64,000 nucleotides of DNA from Forficula auricularia (Eukaryota > Arthropoda > Insecta > Dermaptera > Forficulidae): contig JALMQS010000612.1 of the NCBI GenBank assembly GCA_024734495.1, positions 1,255,979-1,319,978 on the forward strand, in the 5' to 3' direction. The position numbers and the translations under genes are program-made. This document shows positions 13,388 to 22,486 of the stretch, in pieces; within the stretch, counting starts at the first letter, position 1; each line of letters begins with the position of its first letter. The notes under the pieces are model-generated. The model searched no databases. It worked only from the letters and a program-made list of their open reading frames with translations, and was not told the origin of the DNA.

Positions 13388-15154
13388 ACTTGGTGATCCT
13401 TTGGAAAATGGCGCTTTGATCTAGTAAAGATCCACTAAAAATAAAACGATGTAGCCATTCACTTGATAATAACTCCAATCACTATAATTTGTAATTTAAA
13501 TACTTCACTATAAATAGAAACACGACTTTCTATTTAAAAATTAAAAATATATTGTATTTGTGCAAAATTCGATGGTTAGTTTTTTATTGATTTAATGGCA
13601 AGATCGTTCATCAATATTCATGAAATTTTTAATATAGAGGCTTAGACTAATTTCGGAGATCTTGACATGCATTATTATTAAATTTTTAATAGCACTATAT
13701 ATAATATATTATTATATATTTATATGGTATAATGGTATAATATTATATAAAATAACAAATTTCGGCTAGAACTTAAAGTTTTGTTGCAATAATTAATTAT
13801 TCTAAATATGTATACTGTATATAATATATGGTATATATGTGATTTATTTTGTATAATAGTATATAACAGGGGTGGCCACAATGTGGCTCGCGAGCCCCAT
13901 GCGGCTCTTCAGTCAATTCTCGTGCGGCTCTTGAACCCTCTTTGAATAATACTGATTTTAAAATGTATAATAATTAAATTAAAAAATTCAAACGAAATGG
14001 CGTTTCGGCCATAGTGTTTTGGAAGAAGGTCCCAGAAGAAAAAATACCCACTAACAAAAGATTGTGCTAAGAGACTAATCTCAATATTTGGAACTACTTA
14101 TCTGTGTAAATAACTGTACTCAACGCTTCTTAAGTTCATTAAATCAAAATATCGATCCGAACTGACTGATTATGCACATTTAAGTGAACTCGTGTGAACT
14201 TCGCTTAGCAATTATCAGCCAGATTTCAATCAACTAACAAGCAACATGAACACTCGTAAAAGCACTTCTCAAAAGGAAAATGTTATTTCTTTTTTTTATT
14301 GTAATTGAACACTAATGTTATAAGTAAGTAGACCAAAAAATAAATGTTACTTCATTTATATTTTATAAAAAAAAATTGTGCCTTAATTAATTAATCTCCA
14401 AACAATGTGGCTCGCTTTGAAACCGTTTTATAAATTTCCGGCTCCCAAAGTTAAGGTTAAAAGCCACCCCTGGTATATAAAGAAAAAAATAAAGAAAATA
14501 AAACCTATTTTCAAAAAGAACCCCCACTTTCATTTCAAAACACCATTTGGTTATCATTATCAATACTTTTTTTTTATTTATTTATTTCTATAGTTCAACT
14601 GTGCCAGAAAACGATGTCTTCTTCTAAAAAATCAGTAGAGCCATTGCTGGATCTTGCTCAAGTAGCTGAAGCTTCTGAACGCCTAACTGGACTCTTGGAG
14701 GGTGTATTGAGTTATGTAGATGACGTTATTGCTGGAAAAATAACACCAGATAATGCTGTAGGACGTGCTCTTCTTGATATGGTTAACTCAGTTCCGCAAA
14801 TGACCTCCGAAGAATTTGAGCAAATGTTTAATTCCAATATCAAGGTAAATTTATTACATTTTTACACTTAAGATTATTTTTCTTTTCTTTATTATTTCTC
14901 GTTAATTTAACTCCCCAAGCCGTTGCCATTATATATTAGGGAATGGTTTTACATGTTAATTTTATATATCTTGAAGAGATTTCACGTCTATTGTGATCTT
15001 CGCCAATAGTATATAATATATTTGAAAATAACTCTAACGCCCTTAAATTTTTTTTCAGGATCTCTTGATGGTTATTACTCTCTCCCAGTTGACCAAAACC
15101 CAACTACAACTTAATGAAAAATTAACTTTACTTACAACAACTACTCAAGTTTAA
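1365..15154 (+). CDS. eIF3f: Eukaryotic translation initiation factor 3 subunit F (six exons)
   Basis: Exons: 1365-1473, 1573-1643, 4821-5038, about 10898-10989, 14594-14844, 15059-15154; 837 nt, 278 codons plus stop, close to the insect family length. Non-catalytic MPN-domain subunit of the eIF3 complex that binds the 40S ribosome. Residues 1-36 read [20 protein letters not shown]...; GWWATG sits at residues 86-91, where active JAMM proteases have a metal-binding HxH, so a peptidase role is not supported by this motif. The GVPGKKSG / MFTPVPVEI block and the helical C-terminus ([10 protein letters not shown]...[15 protein letters not shown]) are typical. Splice phases fit throughout and GT donors are present. 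The 3' splice site of intron 3 lacks AG (see findings). Introns 2, 3 and 4 (3.2, 5.9, 3.6 kb) are filled with transposons; introns 1 and 5 are 99 and 214 bp. Confidence 0.93.
1747..2112 (-). mobile_element. Helitron family A, 5'-incomplete copy in eIF3f intron 2
   Basis: Read on the minus strand it ends with a GC hairpin (GGCCGCCGAAGGCGGGCC), then TTGCAGCTAG followed by host T, the classical Helitron 3' terminus. The body shares the segment with CAGACAGACAGACAGG and 'CGTAAAAACGGCTGAAGGG-like' sequence with copies at 18.2 and 22.3 kb. The 5' side dissolves into a (TA)n run at about 2063-2112, so the TC start is lost. Confidence 0.7.
2131..2383 (+). mobile_element. MITE family X, intact copy
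   Basis: About 250 bp with imperfect terminal inverted repeats: TCGTCGGCTTAGAG at the left and CTCTAAGCCAACGA at the right. Related copies are at 41814-42622 (carrying two later insertions) and 59792-60041 (opposite orientation). No coding capacity. Superfamily not recognised. Confidence 0.65.
2977..3789 (+). mobile_element. 5'-truncated CR1/Jockey-type LINE (copy L1), RT C-terminus
   Basis: An open frame at 3007-3672 encodes the C-terminal part of a non-LTR reverse transcriptase protein: '[15 protein letters not shown]', '[17 protein letters not shown]', '[12 protein letters not shown]', '[15 protein letters not shown]'. The palm catalytic motifs lie upstream and are missing, so it is truncated. 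The 3' UTR contains the characteristic GGTGCACCCCTTCTTGC and ends ATTGCATT plus a poly(A) of about 20 at 3769-3789. Four more copies of this family lie at 10053, 11100, 26985 (minus) and 63150. It is the best preserved and probably among the youngest here. Confidence 0.85.
3797..4640 (-). pseudogene. RTE-type LINE reverse transcriptase C-terminus, one stop
   Basis: Minus-strand frame reads from '...[20 protein letters not shown]' (FADD is the RT catalytic motif) through '[13 protein letters not shown]', '[16 protein letters not shown]', '[10 protein letters not shown]' to '[10 protein letters not shown]'. A TGA at 3983-3985 then interrupts, but the same frame continues '[20 protein letters not shown]' and '[15 protein letters not shown]' to a stop at 3797-3799. 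The single in-frame stop sits where the family usually has Arg (CGA to TGA). Truncated 5'. It lies directly against the poly(A) of the LINE at 2977-3789, in opposite orientation. Confidence 0.85.
5425..5479 (-). ncRNA. Hammerhead ribozyme motif (left arm of P1 copy A)
   Basis: On the minus strand: CTGATGA (5469-5463), stem II weaker than in the right arm (GAGG/CCTC with a larger loop), GAAAC (5445-5441), TATA, GTC (5436-5434). Core bases intact. Confidence 0.65.
5499..5552 (+). ncRNA. Hammerhead ribozyme motif (right arm of P1 copy A)
   Basis: CTGATGA at 5509-5515; stem II GAGGGC/GCCCTC (5517-5522 with 5526-5531, loop AAA); GAAAC at 5532-5536; then TATA and cleavage triplet GTC at 5541-5543. 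ACUAUAGU around stem III is self-complementary. Stem I forms between 5499-5508 and 5544-5552: 2 bp, a small internal loop, then 6 bp with one G-U. All conserved core bases are present. Predicted cleavage follows C5543. Confidence 0.8.
5662..7449. other. AT-rich eIF3f intron 3 segment without gene
   Basis: Nothing coding recognised. Holds a short (GT)n at about 6661-6675 and the hAT-like MITE listed separately at 6703-6923. The segments at 5110-5280 and 5750-5860 are inverted relatives (shared TAAGATTTCTAGGTCACTTG and its complement), so copy A of P1 lies inside an older palindrome. Confidence 0.5.
6703..6923. mobile_element. Short hAT-like MITE
   Basis: Starts CTGGTTCCCAACCT and ends AGGTTAGGAACCAC, imperfect inverted termini of the 'gtggttcccaacct' type common in hAT MITEs. 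About 220 bp, non-coding. A related left part is at 15474-15560 and a related right part at 17820-17882. Confidence 0.5.
7450..7894. other. Unassigned GC-richer segment
   Basis: Less AT-rich than its surroundings (e.g. GCGGACCGCGCGCTC near 7575). No open frame of interest, no inverted ends found. It abuts the 3' end of the Helentron remnant and could be part of it or an older element. Confidence 0.3.
7895..9680 (-). mobile_element. Helentron (Helitron-2 type), internally deleted copy
   Basis: Minus-strand element with related inverted end regions. The palindrome GCTATTGCATAGC (7940-7952) pairs with AGCTATGCAATAGCT (9655-9669). Farther in, GAGCGTGGTGACCGA (8031-8045) matches the complement of TCGGTCGCCGCGCTC (9625-9639). 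Such subterminal inverted repeats with a terminal palindrome fit Helentrons. The 5' end (GC-rich, 9487-9669) is joined directly to the last third of the RepHel-endonuclease gene, so the Rep and most helicase motifs are deleted. Outer limits are approximate. Confidence 0.75.
8138..9486 (-). pseudogene. Helentron helicase C-terminus fused to an endonuclease domain
   Basis: Upstream part (9486-9256) carries '[20 protein letters not shown]' of Pif1-type helicase. A run of A near 9275 shifts the frame; the frame from 9253 continues with '[20 protein letters not shown]' and '[18 protein letters not shown]', helicase motifs V-VI. Then follows an endonuclease/exonuclease/phosphatase domain: '[18 protein letters not shown]', 'LLLTET', 'GGVAIY', 'VAIYISPN', '[10 protein letters not shown]', 'TTIDAVF', 'SYHKPIV'. 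The usual SDH triad is SYH here. Helicase-endonuclease fusion is the known Helentron signature. Stop at about 8138. Non-functional: truncated and frameshifted. Confidence 0.85.
10053..10709 (+). mobile_element. CR1/Jockey-type LINE copy L2, 5'-truncated
   Basis: Nearly identical to the 3' 650 bp of the copy at 2977-3789. Starts inside 'KSAARKIG', has an extra base near 10280 that breaks the frame, and ends with the same 3' UTR and an ~18-base poly(A) at 10692-10709. Lies in eIF3f intron 3 just upstream of exon 4. Confidence 0.85.
11100..12978 (+). mobile_element. CR1/Jockey-type LINE copy L3, old and longer
   Basis: Degraded by many stops and shifts but retains more of the reverse transcriptase. 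Visible blocks: '[20 protein letters not shown]', '[17 protein letters not shown]', '[11 protein letters not shown]', 'SYADDTT' (palm motif, near 12050), then the C-terminal block shared with L1. 3' end ATCTCATT plus A-rich AATAAT tail. More diverged than L1 and L2, hence older. Confidence 0.8.
13007..13119. mobile_element. Hammerhead element family P2, short collapsed copy
   Basis: Flanked by AACCTGCTTTAT at 12995-13006 and 13120-13131 (12-bp target duplication), 113 bp. Begins with the tail TTTTGCCGAGAGTAGCAG (13029-13046), then an arm (GAGAAACAAAGATGTTGTCC) and its reverse complement. The ribozyme-bearing centre is deleted. Confidence 0.7.
13305..13388. repeat. P2 outer-arm fragment and (TA)n
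   Basis: CACAAAGAGAAACAAAGAGG near 13309 matches the outer arm of the 54877-55754 element. It is followed by AATAAACATACACACATA and a (TA) run at about 13362-13387. Confidence 0.55.
13867..14472. mobile_element. Non-autonomous hAT element in eIF3f intron 4
   Basis: 606 bp bounded by CAGGGGTGGCCAC and a complementary GCCACCCCTG end, with a perfect 8-bp duplication GTATATAA at 13859-13866 and 14473-14480. The 8-bp duplication and CAGGG-type termini assign it to hAT. Non-coding. A second, 5'-truncated copy (58704-59649) is split by a mariner-type element. Confidence 0.88.
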
Positions 15155-15272
15155 AATAAGTAATTAATCCACTATTTTTAAAAATTGATTATTACAAATG
15201 TAAAAATTTAATAATTTTCCATTTCAAAAGTAATTTTTGAATTTTTATGTATTTAGACACTTGAGCTTTAAA

Positions 15273-15278
15273 AATAAA
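15273..15278 (+). terminator. Likely eIF3f polyadenylation signal
   Basis: AATAAA lies about 120 bp after the eIF3f stop codon, within an AT-rich 3' UTR. A second AATAAA occurs near 15367, so the exact cleavage site is uncertain. Confidence 0.4.
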
Positions 15279-15473
15279 ACAAAAAACTTTGTTTCACATT
15301 AAAAAAGTGAAAATTACCATTTAATGTTTTTAAAGGATATGCTTCCATTTTACATAAATGAAATTCAATAAATTATCTCATACTTTTTATTCAACATAAT
15401 TCTTAATAATCTAAATAAAAAATCTTTTAAATAATTTAATTCCCAATTATATTAAGTAATAAATACTCTATGG

Positions 15474-15680
15474 CCACGGTTCTTAATCAAGGGGTAATTA
15501 CTCTATAGTTGGAGTATAATAGCTATTTAAATGGGTTAATCAGTCTAAATAATATTATTTTTTTCACAAAGTATATCTAATTGTTTTCTATTTATTTTTT
15601 ATAGGTTTATCTAGGGGTTCCTAAACTTTTCCGAATCGCGACACCTTTTTCAATTAAAATTTTTCCATGGCGCCCTATTA
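15474..15680. repeat. hAT-like terminal fragments
   Basis: CCACGGTTCTTAATCAAGG near 15474 matches the left end of the 6703 MITE. GGGGTTCCTAAACTTTTCCG near 15612 looks like a different hAT terminus. Neither has a partner end close by. Confidence 0.4.
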
Positions 15681-15992
15681 TTATTATTTATTTTGGCTGC
15701 GCAGGGGGGGGGGGGAGGCTCCTCTTACAGCAGATTATAATTATTCACAAAATTGGGTCTATAATTTGTGGTGGTTTACATCTCTCTCTCTCTTTATTTA
15801 CAGTATTTTTAATAGGTTAATGGGCTATTAATAGGGTTTATTAGATGTTTGAGATATTTTGATGGTAAGAAATACTTACTTGTTTATTTATTTTAATCTG
15901 CTTCGCGGTGGTGTAATTCAGTGGAAATCTCTTTGTCTTAAATTTGCTATAATTATTTTACTGATTTTAACTTTGATACTTTACTTTACTTT

Positions 15993-16032
<40 letters not shown>

Positions 16033-17589
16033 AAAAAATAAATAAAAGAATGAATAATAAAAATAATTAATTATAATAAAAGGGTTGGATTGATATCGGG
16101 AACGGTAGGTGAGGGGATTCAAATACTAAAGGTAATGAATTAAATTTTTTAGGTTTTAACTCGATAAGAATGATAGAACAAGAAATTATATAGATATATA
16201 CCAATTTATTGCCGACGGAAAGAAAAAAAAAAATCAATATAAAATAAATAAATATGGCAAAATTGGAAATATTTCAATGACAATCAGAGTTACTCATGGA
16301 TCAATATTATAATCATTTAATATTCGCAGTGAGCGCAAAATCAAATCAGGAGCAGATAAAAGATGGGCTTTGTAGATTGCAACAATTGAGAAAACAAGAT
16401 GAGATTACGTATATGTTTATCCCGTTGTCCAGCAGTAATTATAGGCCTTTTTCAATGTGCCGTTGTCGAGACGTGCCTGTTGTTCCCCGTCCGTGATCTC
16501 GGTTCCGTATTTTTGAGTTGTGCTCGCACTTTCAAGTTTTCTCTCGAATTATAGCGAAGAAATCGTTGGAGCGTTCGATTTATATGTAAAAGGCGCCACC
16601 AAGATAACTATACAGTGGTATTGATATCCTTAGATATATTGTATAGGAGAGATATAATTGAAGGAAGTATATAAATATATTGAATGTGATGGAGAAGGCT
16701 TTAAAATTGAATGGAGAGTGAATAGATGGAAGTATATATATTTTATAGGAATATTTTTGAATGTGGAAGTATATCGATATATATATATTTATAATGTGTA
16801 ATGTATAATTTATAATGTATAATGTATAATTTATAATGTGTAATGTATGCGCCGTGTTCCGCCTTTTACGAGACAATCTCTCCTTCTTCCATTCATACTC
16901 CTCATCTGAGACCATGTGTTGTAATATTCTATTCTTGATTGGCTACTTGATTTTTTCTCCTTTTTTTGCATGTGATGGGTATGTTGTTCTAGGTATCTCT
17001 TTATGTCCCTGTTCTCGCTCATTGACCACCTGCTCTGCTTAAATTTTAATCTATGCTAATTGCCATTTCTTTGAAACTTTTCCCTAAATACATACATACA
17101 TTATATTGAATATAAATGAAAAAAATTAAATTTTACTAATAATAATATCAATTTGCTTTATTATGGACTAAAAAAATTATTAAATTAGAATTTTTGAATT
17201 TAAATCTCTAAAAGAATCTCGCTAATGAATTTGTGTTTCCTTTTTATATTTAACTTTCCATACAATGTAGGATACATTGTATAGTATCATGTTATTTTAG
17301 TAAAAGTACATATATCAAAACAAATACCGTATTTGGTCTCTCTAATTACTCTTGTATTAAAATCGATAAAAATATCTTGAGAATTAATAGATTATTTTTC
17401 TATCAAAATCAAAAATTCATACCACAGGGGGGACCCTTTGTATACATTTCAGATTTTTTCGAGGGTGTCAAAATTAAATTTTTTCTTTTTATGTATGTCT
17501 AATCGTAATTAAGAGATAAAAATGAATAATAAATAAATTTTTAGCTTCTCCCTTTGTTTTTTTGTCTAGTTAGGCCAAATGTCTTGCTT
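15681..17589. other. Gene-free stretch with low-complexity DNA
   Basis: Contains a G run near 15706, (TC)n near 15780, (TA)n at about 15999-16027 and an AT-rich array of TATAATGTGTAATGTATAAT-type units near 16790-16850. Short frames at 16296-16496 (plus) and 16831-17022 (minus; MSENRDIKRYLEQHTHHMQK) match nothing I recognise. Minus-strand TTGGTGGCGCC near 16600 could be a retrotransposon primer-binding site, but no LTR was found. Confidence 0.3.
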
Positions 17590-17882
17590 CAATTAATTAT
17601 TAAGCTTCGATGCGCACATGTGAAGAGCTCTGGGGCTCCGCGGCGCACAGTTTGGAAGCCTCTGGGTCTATCTAATTTTCATATTTAATATGTAATTACA
17701 CCATCAAATTTTTACAAATTCAAACTGAAAGAACATTGAAAATTTTTAGTAGACAAATGGCAAACAGTCAATAATCCTAAAACTTTTTAGATTTATTTTC
17801 TCATTTTTCTTAACAAGAAATAAGTACACATGGTTTGCTTGGTCATAGGGGTTAAAAACTGAAAATGTTAGGAATCATGGCT
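17590..17882. repeat. Solitary hAT-type ends
   Basis: Minus strand shows CAGAGGCTTCCAAACTGTGC followed by GCCGCGGAGCCCC (17640-17662), a typical hAT terminus with no partner. 17820-17882 resembles the right end of the 6703 MITE (GTTAGGAATCATGG). Confidence 0.4.
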
Positions 17883-17892
17883 ATATAGGATA

Positions 17893-18130
17893 CTAGCTGC
17901 AAGGCCCGCCTTCGGCGGCCCTCTTGCTAGCCAGGGGTCACGCCTCCTGGACCCCCAGCCCAAGAGAAAGAATTTTCATTTTTTGACCCCCCCCCTCCCC
18001 ATTTTGGGTGGTTAGTTTTTGCATTTCTAGCTCTCTAGAGGCCCAGAGATTATGTATACAAATTTTGGTTTAGTTTGCTCCAAGGGCAAGAATTTACATT
18101 TTTTCACCAATTTTAATTATTTTCACAGAA
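17893..18130 (-). mobile_element. Helitron family A, 3' part (minus), cut by another Helitron
   Basis: Minus-strand 3' terminus: hairpin plus CTAG at 17896-17893. The body ends abruptly at 18130 where an oppositely oriented copy begins with TC. Its interior is the reverse complement of part of that copy. Confidence 0.75.
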
Positions 18131-19019
18131 TCTATATATAAAAAATTAAGGTTTTGTCTGTACATTGCTCCAAATCACGCCAAATTTTGGTTGCACACGT
18201 TTCAAGCAAAGTTATGTACGAAAACACTCTCAACAAAATTCCTGTCTGTCTGTATGTCTGTTTCAATGGTTTCCGAAAAGTTGCTCACGATTCACGTAAA
18301 AACGGCTGAAGGGATTATTATGAAATTTCATATTTACATCAGATGTCTTCTAACTTACGTTTTTAGCTATATAACGTTTTGATATTTTGACCCCAGAAGG
18401 GGGTTTGGGGGGGGGGGGGGCGCACGAATGAAAATTATCAAATAACTCCTAAACTATTAACCCTACGGCAAATTTTATGATAAACAAAGTTGTTGTAGTG
18501 ATTTCTAACTTTTGTTTAAAAAAATCACCCAAAAAGGGGGGGAGGGTGAAAAAATGTAAATTCTTGCCCTTGGAGCAAACTCAACCAAATTGTGTATACA
18601 TAATCTCTGGGCCTCTAGAGAGCTAGAAATGCAAAAACTAACCACCCAAATGGGGGGTATCAAAAATGAAAATTCTTTCTCTTGGGCCAAACTCAACCAA
18701 ATTTTGTATACGTAATCTGTGGGTCACTAGAAGGCTAGAAATGCAAAAACTGGGTGCGGGGGTGGAATGGAAGTGGGGTGAGGAGTGAGGCGGAGTAGGG
18801 TGCGGGTGTGGTGCGCAGGGTTGGAGGGCACGGGGTGGAGGGGTGCGGGTGGTTGTGTGGGGGCAGGGGTTGGGATCGGGTGCAGGGTGCTGGAGGGGTT
18901 TTGGGGTGGGGTTAGTGGGCGGAATGGAGTGTTGGGGTGGGGGTGGGGTTCGAGGGCTGGAGGTCCAGGGGTGTCTCCGGGCTAGCAAGAGGGCCGCCGA
19001 AGGCGGGCCTTGCAGCTAG
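18131..19019 (+). mobile_element. Helitron family A, complete non-autonomous copy (889 bp)
   Basis: Begins TCTATATATAAAAAATTAAG at 18131 after host A and ends hairpin GGGCCGCCGAAGGCGGGCC, then TTGCAGCTAG at 19019 before host T. TC start, 3' hairpin, CTAG end and A/T target are all Helitron hallmarks. No open frame. Interior has the ~120-bp 'GTATACATAATCTCTGGGCC' repeat and a strongly G-rich 3' third (18750-18970). Confidence 0.85.
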
Positions 19020-19020
19020 T

Positions 19021-19648
19021 AATAAATAAAAATTTAATCTTGAATTAATATTGTCTCTTTGTCCGCCCGCCCGTTAGAGCAATGTATCTCGTAAATTAAA
19101 TAAGATTTAAAATTGACAAATTATTTATTTGCATCCAAATTAAATTTTCATTTAATTATTTGTTGAATATATACAATTTTAGTACATTTAATTATTCAAT
19201 CATTATCGAGTATACTAGTATACATTTCTAAGACTGCTATGACACAAATTATTGAATATATAAAATAATGATAAATTTGTTTATTGAGAATAAAAATAAT
19301 AGTTTAATGAATTTTCTTCTTGAAACTTTCGTGGATTAAGTGAAAAATTGAAGATTCTTGCCGGCTGGACCAACCCTTAGTGAAAAAAGAAAAGTAATTC
19401 CTAATTTTTCTACTATTGACCATATTTTTTCACATTTCAATTCTGAAGTAATCGATCTGTAATGCTAACGTTTAGTTAACTCTAACTTACTATATCTATT
19501 ATTGCCTGAAATCGAATGCAAATTTAGGATCTTAAAATGTCTTCTAAAACATTAGAAAAATTGTGAATTTAATCACTTATTTTACCAAAAAATTGGGTAG
19601 TTGCACCTGGATAATCAATTCTTTAATAATTTTGTATTTTCATATATA
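19021..19648. other. AT-rich stretch, nothing recognised
   Basis: No open frame, inverted ends or repeat partner seen. Confidence 0.4.
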
Positions 19649-20063
19649 CCGGGTGAGTTTTTTATCTTGAGACAGTCTTATAACTCAAAAACAGTGCATT
19701 ATATGAAATAAAGTTTCAAATAAAAGATTATTTATATCAGGGAGGATACTAAACTACGCTATTGTTTGTCGACCTAGAACAAGCTTTCAAGGGTATTTTG
19801 AGTTCAAGCTCTGTTTTTTAAATAGAAACCTATATGATTTTGTAGATATTCTGAATCTACAAAAAAAAAACTGAACAACTTTTATTAGAACTATTTTTTT
19901 ATACGACATCAAATAATTTATTTTTTTATTTATTTATTTAAGCCTTTTTTTGGTACATTTTGTATATTTATACAGTATTTAGAAAATAAAAGATAACTAA
20001 CAAGTTACAAAAAAGATTTTAGTATTGTTACATGTATAGTATAATATATTATTTAAGTATTGT

Positions 20064-20276
20064 TCATTCGTTTTGCACCAGGCCCGTTTGGGCGTAGGCC
20101 TCTCCCTTTTCTTTCCATATCGGTCTTCGTATGGCAGTTCTGCTCCATTCATTTCCCGCTATCTTCCTAATATCGTCACACCATCTCTTGTGTTGTCTTC
20201 CCCGTCTTCTTTTTCCTTCGATAGGCCACCATTCTGTTACGATCTTGGTCCATCTTTCGTCGCTAAGTCTGACATC
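20064..20276 (-). pseudogene. RTE-type LINE C-terminal fragment
   Basis: Minus strand reads 'LSDERWTKIVTEWWPIEGK', 'RRRGRQHKRWCDDIRKIAG', 'WSRTAIRRPIWKEKGEAYAQ' then stop at 20066-20064. This is the typical tail of RTE-clade endonuclease-reverse transcriptases. It is a different subfamily from the 3797-4640 fragment and lies inside element M1. Confidence 0.75.
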
Positions 20277-20491
20277 AAATAATAAAAAATATTAAATCAA
20301 TTAGATCTCAAAAAAATTCTAATAATTATTTTTAATAATAATTCAACTTAATTATCAAAGAATAATGATCAAATATATAATTATTAAATAAATAATTTTA
20401 ATAATAATTAATAATTTTTCGACACTGTTCTGAAACATTCCAAAGTGTTATCTAAAGCCTTCTGGATGAATTCCAGTACCAATTTCGTTAT

Positions 20492-20688
20492 TTATGCCTG
20501 TTCCAGTTTCTTAGTAGCCTTTTCTTTACATTTCTTGTTTACAACACGATAAAATGAAGCTTGTGAGGGTGTATCCCTGTCAGGAAAACGCTCGCCATCC
20601 ATTTCAATGGCACCCCCAAACACTTCTTCCACATTCACCGCATAAATTAAGACCATTTCAATTCTGTCTTCAACAAAAAAAATGCTCC
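20492..20688 (-). pseudogene. Mariner-type transposase N-terminus, HTH region
   Basis: Minus strand: 'FFVEDRIEMVLIYAVNVEEV' and 'ERFPDRDTPSQASFYRVVNK', stop at 20494-20492. The pattern 'ERIEMVLIYGE...FPDR..PS...F.RVV..F' is the DUF4817 helix-turn-helix found at the N-terminus of many arthropod mariner/Tc-type transposases. The catalytic DDE part is absent. Confidence 0.6.
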
Positions 20689-21399
20689 ATTTTTATTATG
20701 GTAATAATACAATATAACTATCTACTGGATTGACACGAGAAATATACTTTTTTAAACTCGAGAATTTTAAATAGATCTATTAATTAGAAAATAATCTCTT
20801 AAATCTGAGTATAACGAAGTTCTAAGATCATTATAAACACTTATTTTCATTGTTATGACTTCGATTTAATGGTTATTTATTTAATAATTAATTATTTGAT
20901 CATTATTATTTGATAATTAAGTTAAATAATTGTTAAAAATAATTATTAAGATTTTATTGAGATCTAATTGATTCATATATTTTGTTTATTTGATGTCTTA
21001 TAAAAAATAGTTATTATGAAAGTTGTTCAGTTTTTTTTTGTAGATTAAGTAGACGTATAGAAAAATATAAAGTTCTATTTAAAAAACAGAGCTTGACATT
21101 GAAATACCCTTGAAAGCTTGTTCTAGTTCGACAAACAATTGCATAGTTTGGTTTCCCCCTCGATATAAATAAACTTTTACTTGAAACTTTTTTTCATATA
21201 ATGCACTGTTTTTGAGTTATAAGACTGTCCCAAGATAAAAAAAAAAAAAAAACTCACCCTGTATAATGTGAAGTATTGCTATCGCCCGTCGGGGTACTGT
21301 CACTTTTAAAGCTTCTATCTCCAAGTTGAAAAAATTTAATTTCACTTTGTGACTTCTAAGTGGAAGGAATCAATGCCCTTAATAGTTTGAAACCGGATT

Positions 21400-21498
21400 T
21401 AGAACACAAAACCAGATATTAGAGAAGACGTACAGCAAGCTTTTGGTTGAAATCGAAACACCAGAACTTGACATTTACATTAAATATTTTATATGTTA
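21400..21498 (+). repeat. Left part of the ~425-bp dispersed repeat (split by Helitron)
   Basis: GTACAGCAAGCTTTTGG and TTGACATTTACATTAAATAT match the unit tandemly repeated at 50401-51490. The match resumes at 22487 after the Helitron. Confidence 0.65.
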
Positions 21499-22486
21499 CT
21501 ATCTGCAAGGCCCGCCTTCGGTGGCCCTCTTGCTAGCCAAGGAGCATGCCCCCTGGACCCCAACCCACGAACCCCCCCCCCTGTACCATCCATCCGTGTC
21601 CCCCCCCCCCCACACACACACACACAACACCACCCCAACACTCCATCCGGCACCTTACCCACCTCGCCCCCTCCCCCGCACCATGCACCCGTGCCCAACC
21701 TCGCCCCCACACCACCATCCCAACACTCCATCCCGCACCCCATCCACCTCGGACCTCCACCCCCGTACCACCCCACTACGTCTCTGGACCCTCACCTGAA
21801 TCCCCCGCACCCCATCCATCTCGGACCCCACCCCCGCTACGCCCTCTGGACTCCACCCGCGCCACACCTGCACCCCCACCCTACTCCGCCTTACCTCCCC
21901 ATTCCACCCTGCGCACTCCATACCCTAACCCATCCCTACTCCATTCCACCCCACCCTCGCACCCACTTTTTGCATTTCTAGCCTTCTAGTGACCCACAGA
22001 TTATGTATACAAAATTTAGTTGAGTTTGCTCCAAGGGCAAAAATTTACATTTTTTCACCCTCCCCCCTTTTTTGGGTGGTTTTTGGGGGAAATTTTTTTA
22101 AACAAAAGTCGTCAGAAATCACATCCCCTACAACTTTGTTTATAATAAAATTTGCCGTAGGGTTAATAGTTTAGGAGTTATTTGATTATTTTCATTCATG
22201 CGGCCCCCAAACCACCTTCTGGGGTCAAAATATCAAAACGTTATATAGCTAAAAACGCAAGTTAGAATACATCTGATGTAAATATGAAATTTCATAATAA
22301 TCCCTTCAGCCGTTTTTACGTGAATCGTGAGCAACTTTTCGCGGAAACCATGCAAACATACAGACAGACATGCAGGAATTTTGTTGAGGGTGTTTTCGTT
22401 CATAACTTTGCTTGAAACGTTTGCAACCGAAATTTGGCGTGATTTGGACCAATGTACAGACAAAACCTTAATTTTATATATATAGA
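21499..22486 (-). mobile_element. Helitron family A, complete copy (988 bp)
   Basis: On the minus strand it starts TCTATATATATAAAATTAAG at 22486 and ends with the GC hairpin plus GCAGATAG at 21499 (CTAG mutated to ATAG), between host A21498 and T22487. Interior: C-rich block 21560-21960 (G-rich on the element strand) and the ~120-bp internal repeat near 21970-22080. The long frames there are only base-composition artefacts. Confidence 0.85.

Larger units (their letters stand above)
19649..21261. mobile_element. Mariner-type element M1 with long inverted repeats, copy 1
   Basis: Ends CCGGGTGAGTTTTTTATC and its complement ACTCACCCTG, each next to a TA dinucleotide (19647-19648; 21262-21263). 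The inverted repeats are about 270 bp, ending near the common ACGACATCAAATAA. Inside are a degraded transposase N-terminus (20492-20688) and an RTE fragment (20064-20276). A second copy (33461-34404) lacks the transposase part. Confidence 0.75.

Noticed and set aside
16296..16496. 66-codon frame MDQYYNHLIFAVSAK...
   Set aside because: No recognised homology, no splice or repeat support; left as unassigned.
18638..18988. Long proline- and glycine-rich open frames on both strands
   Set aside because: They come from the G-rich third of a Helitron; all frames stay open because of base composition, and the same tract in other copies differs freely.
21443..21981. Overlapping 88-162 codon frames rich in Pro/His/Thr
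   Set aside because: Same C-rich low-complexity Helitron interior; no conserved protein sequence.
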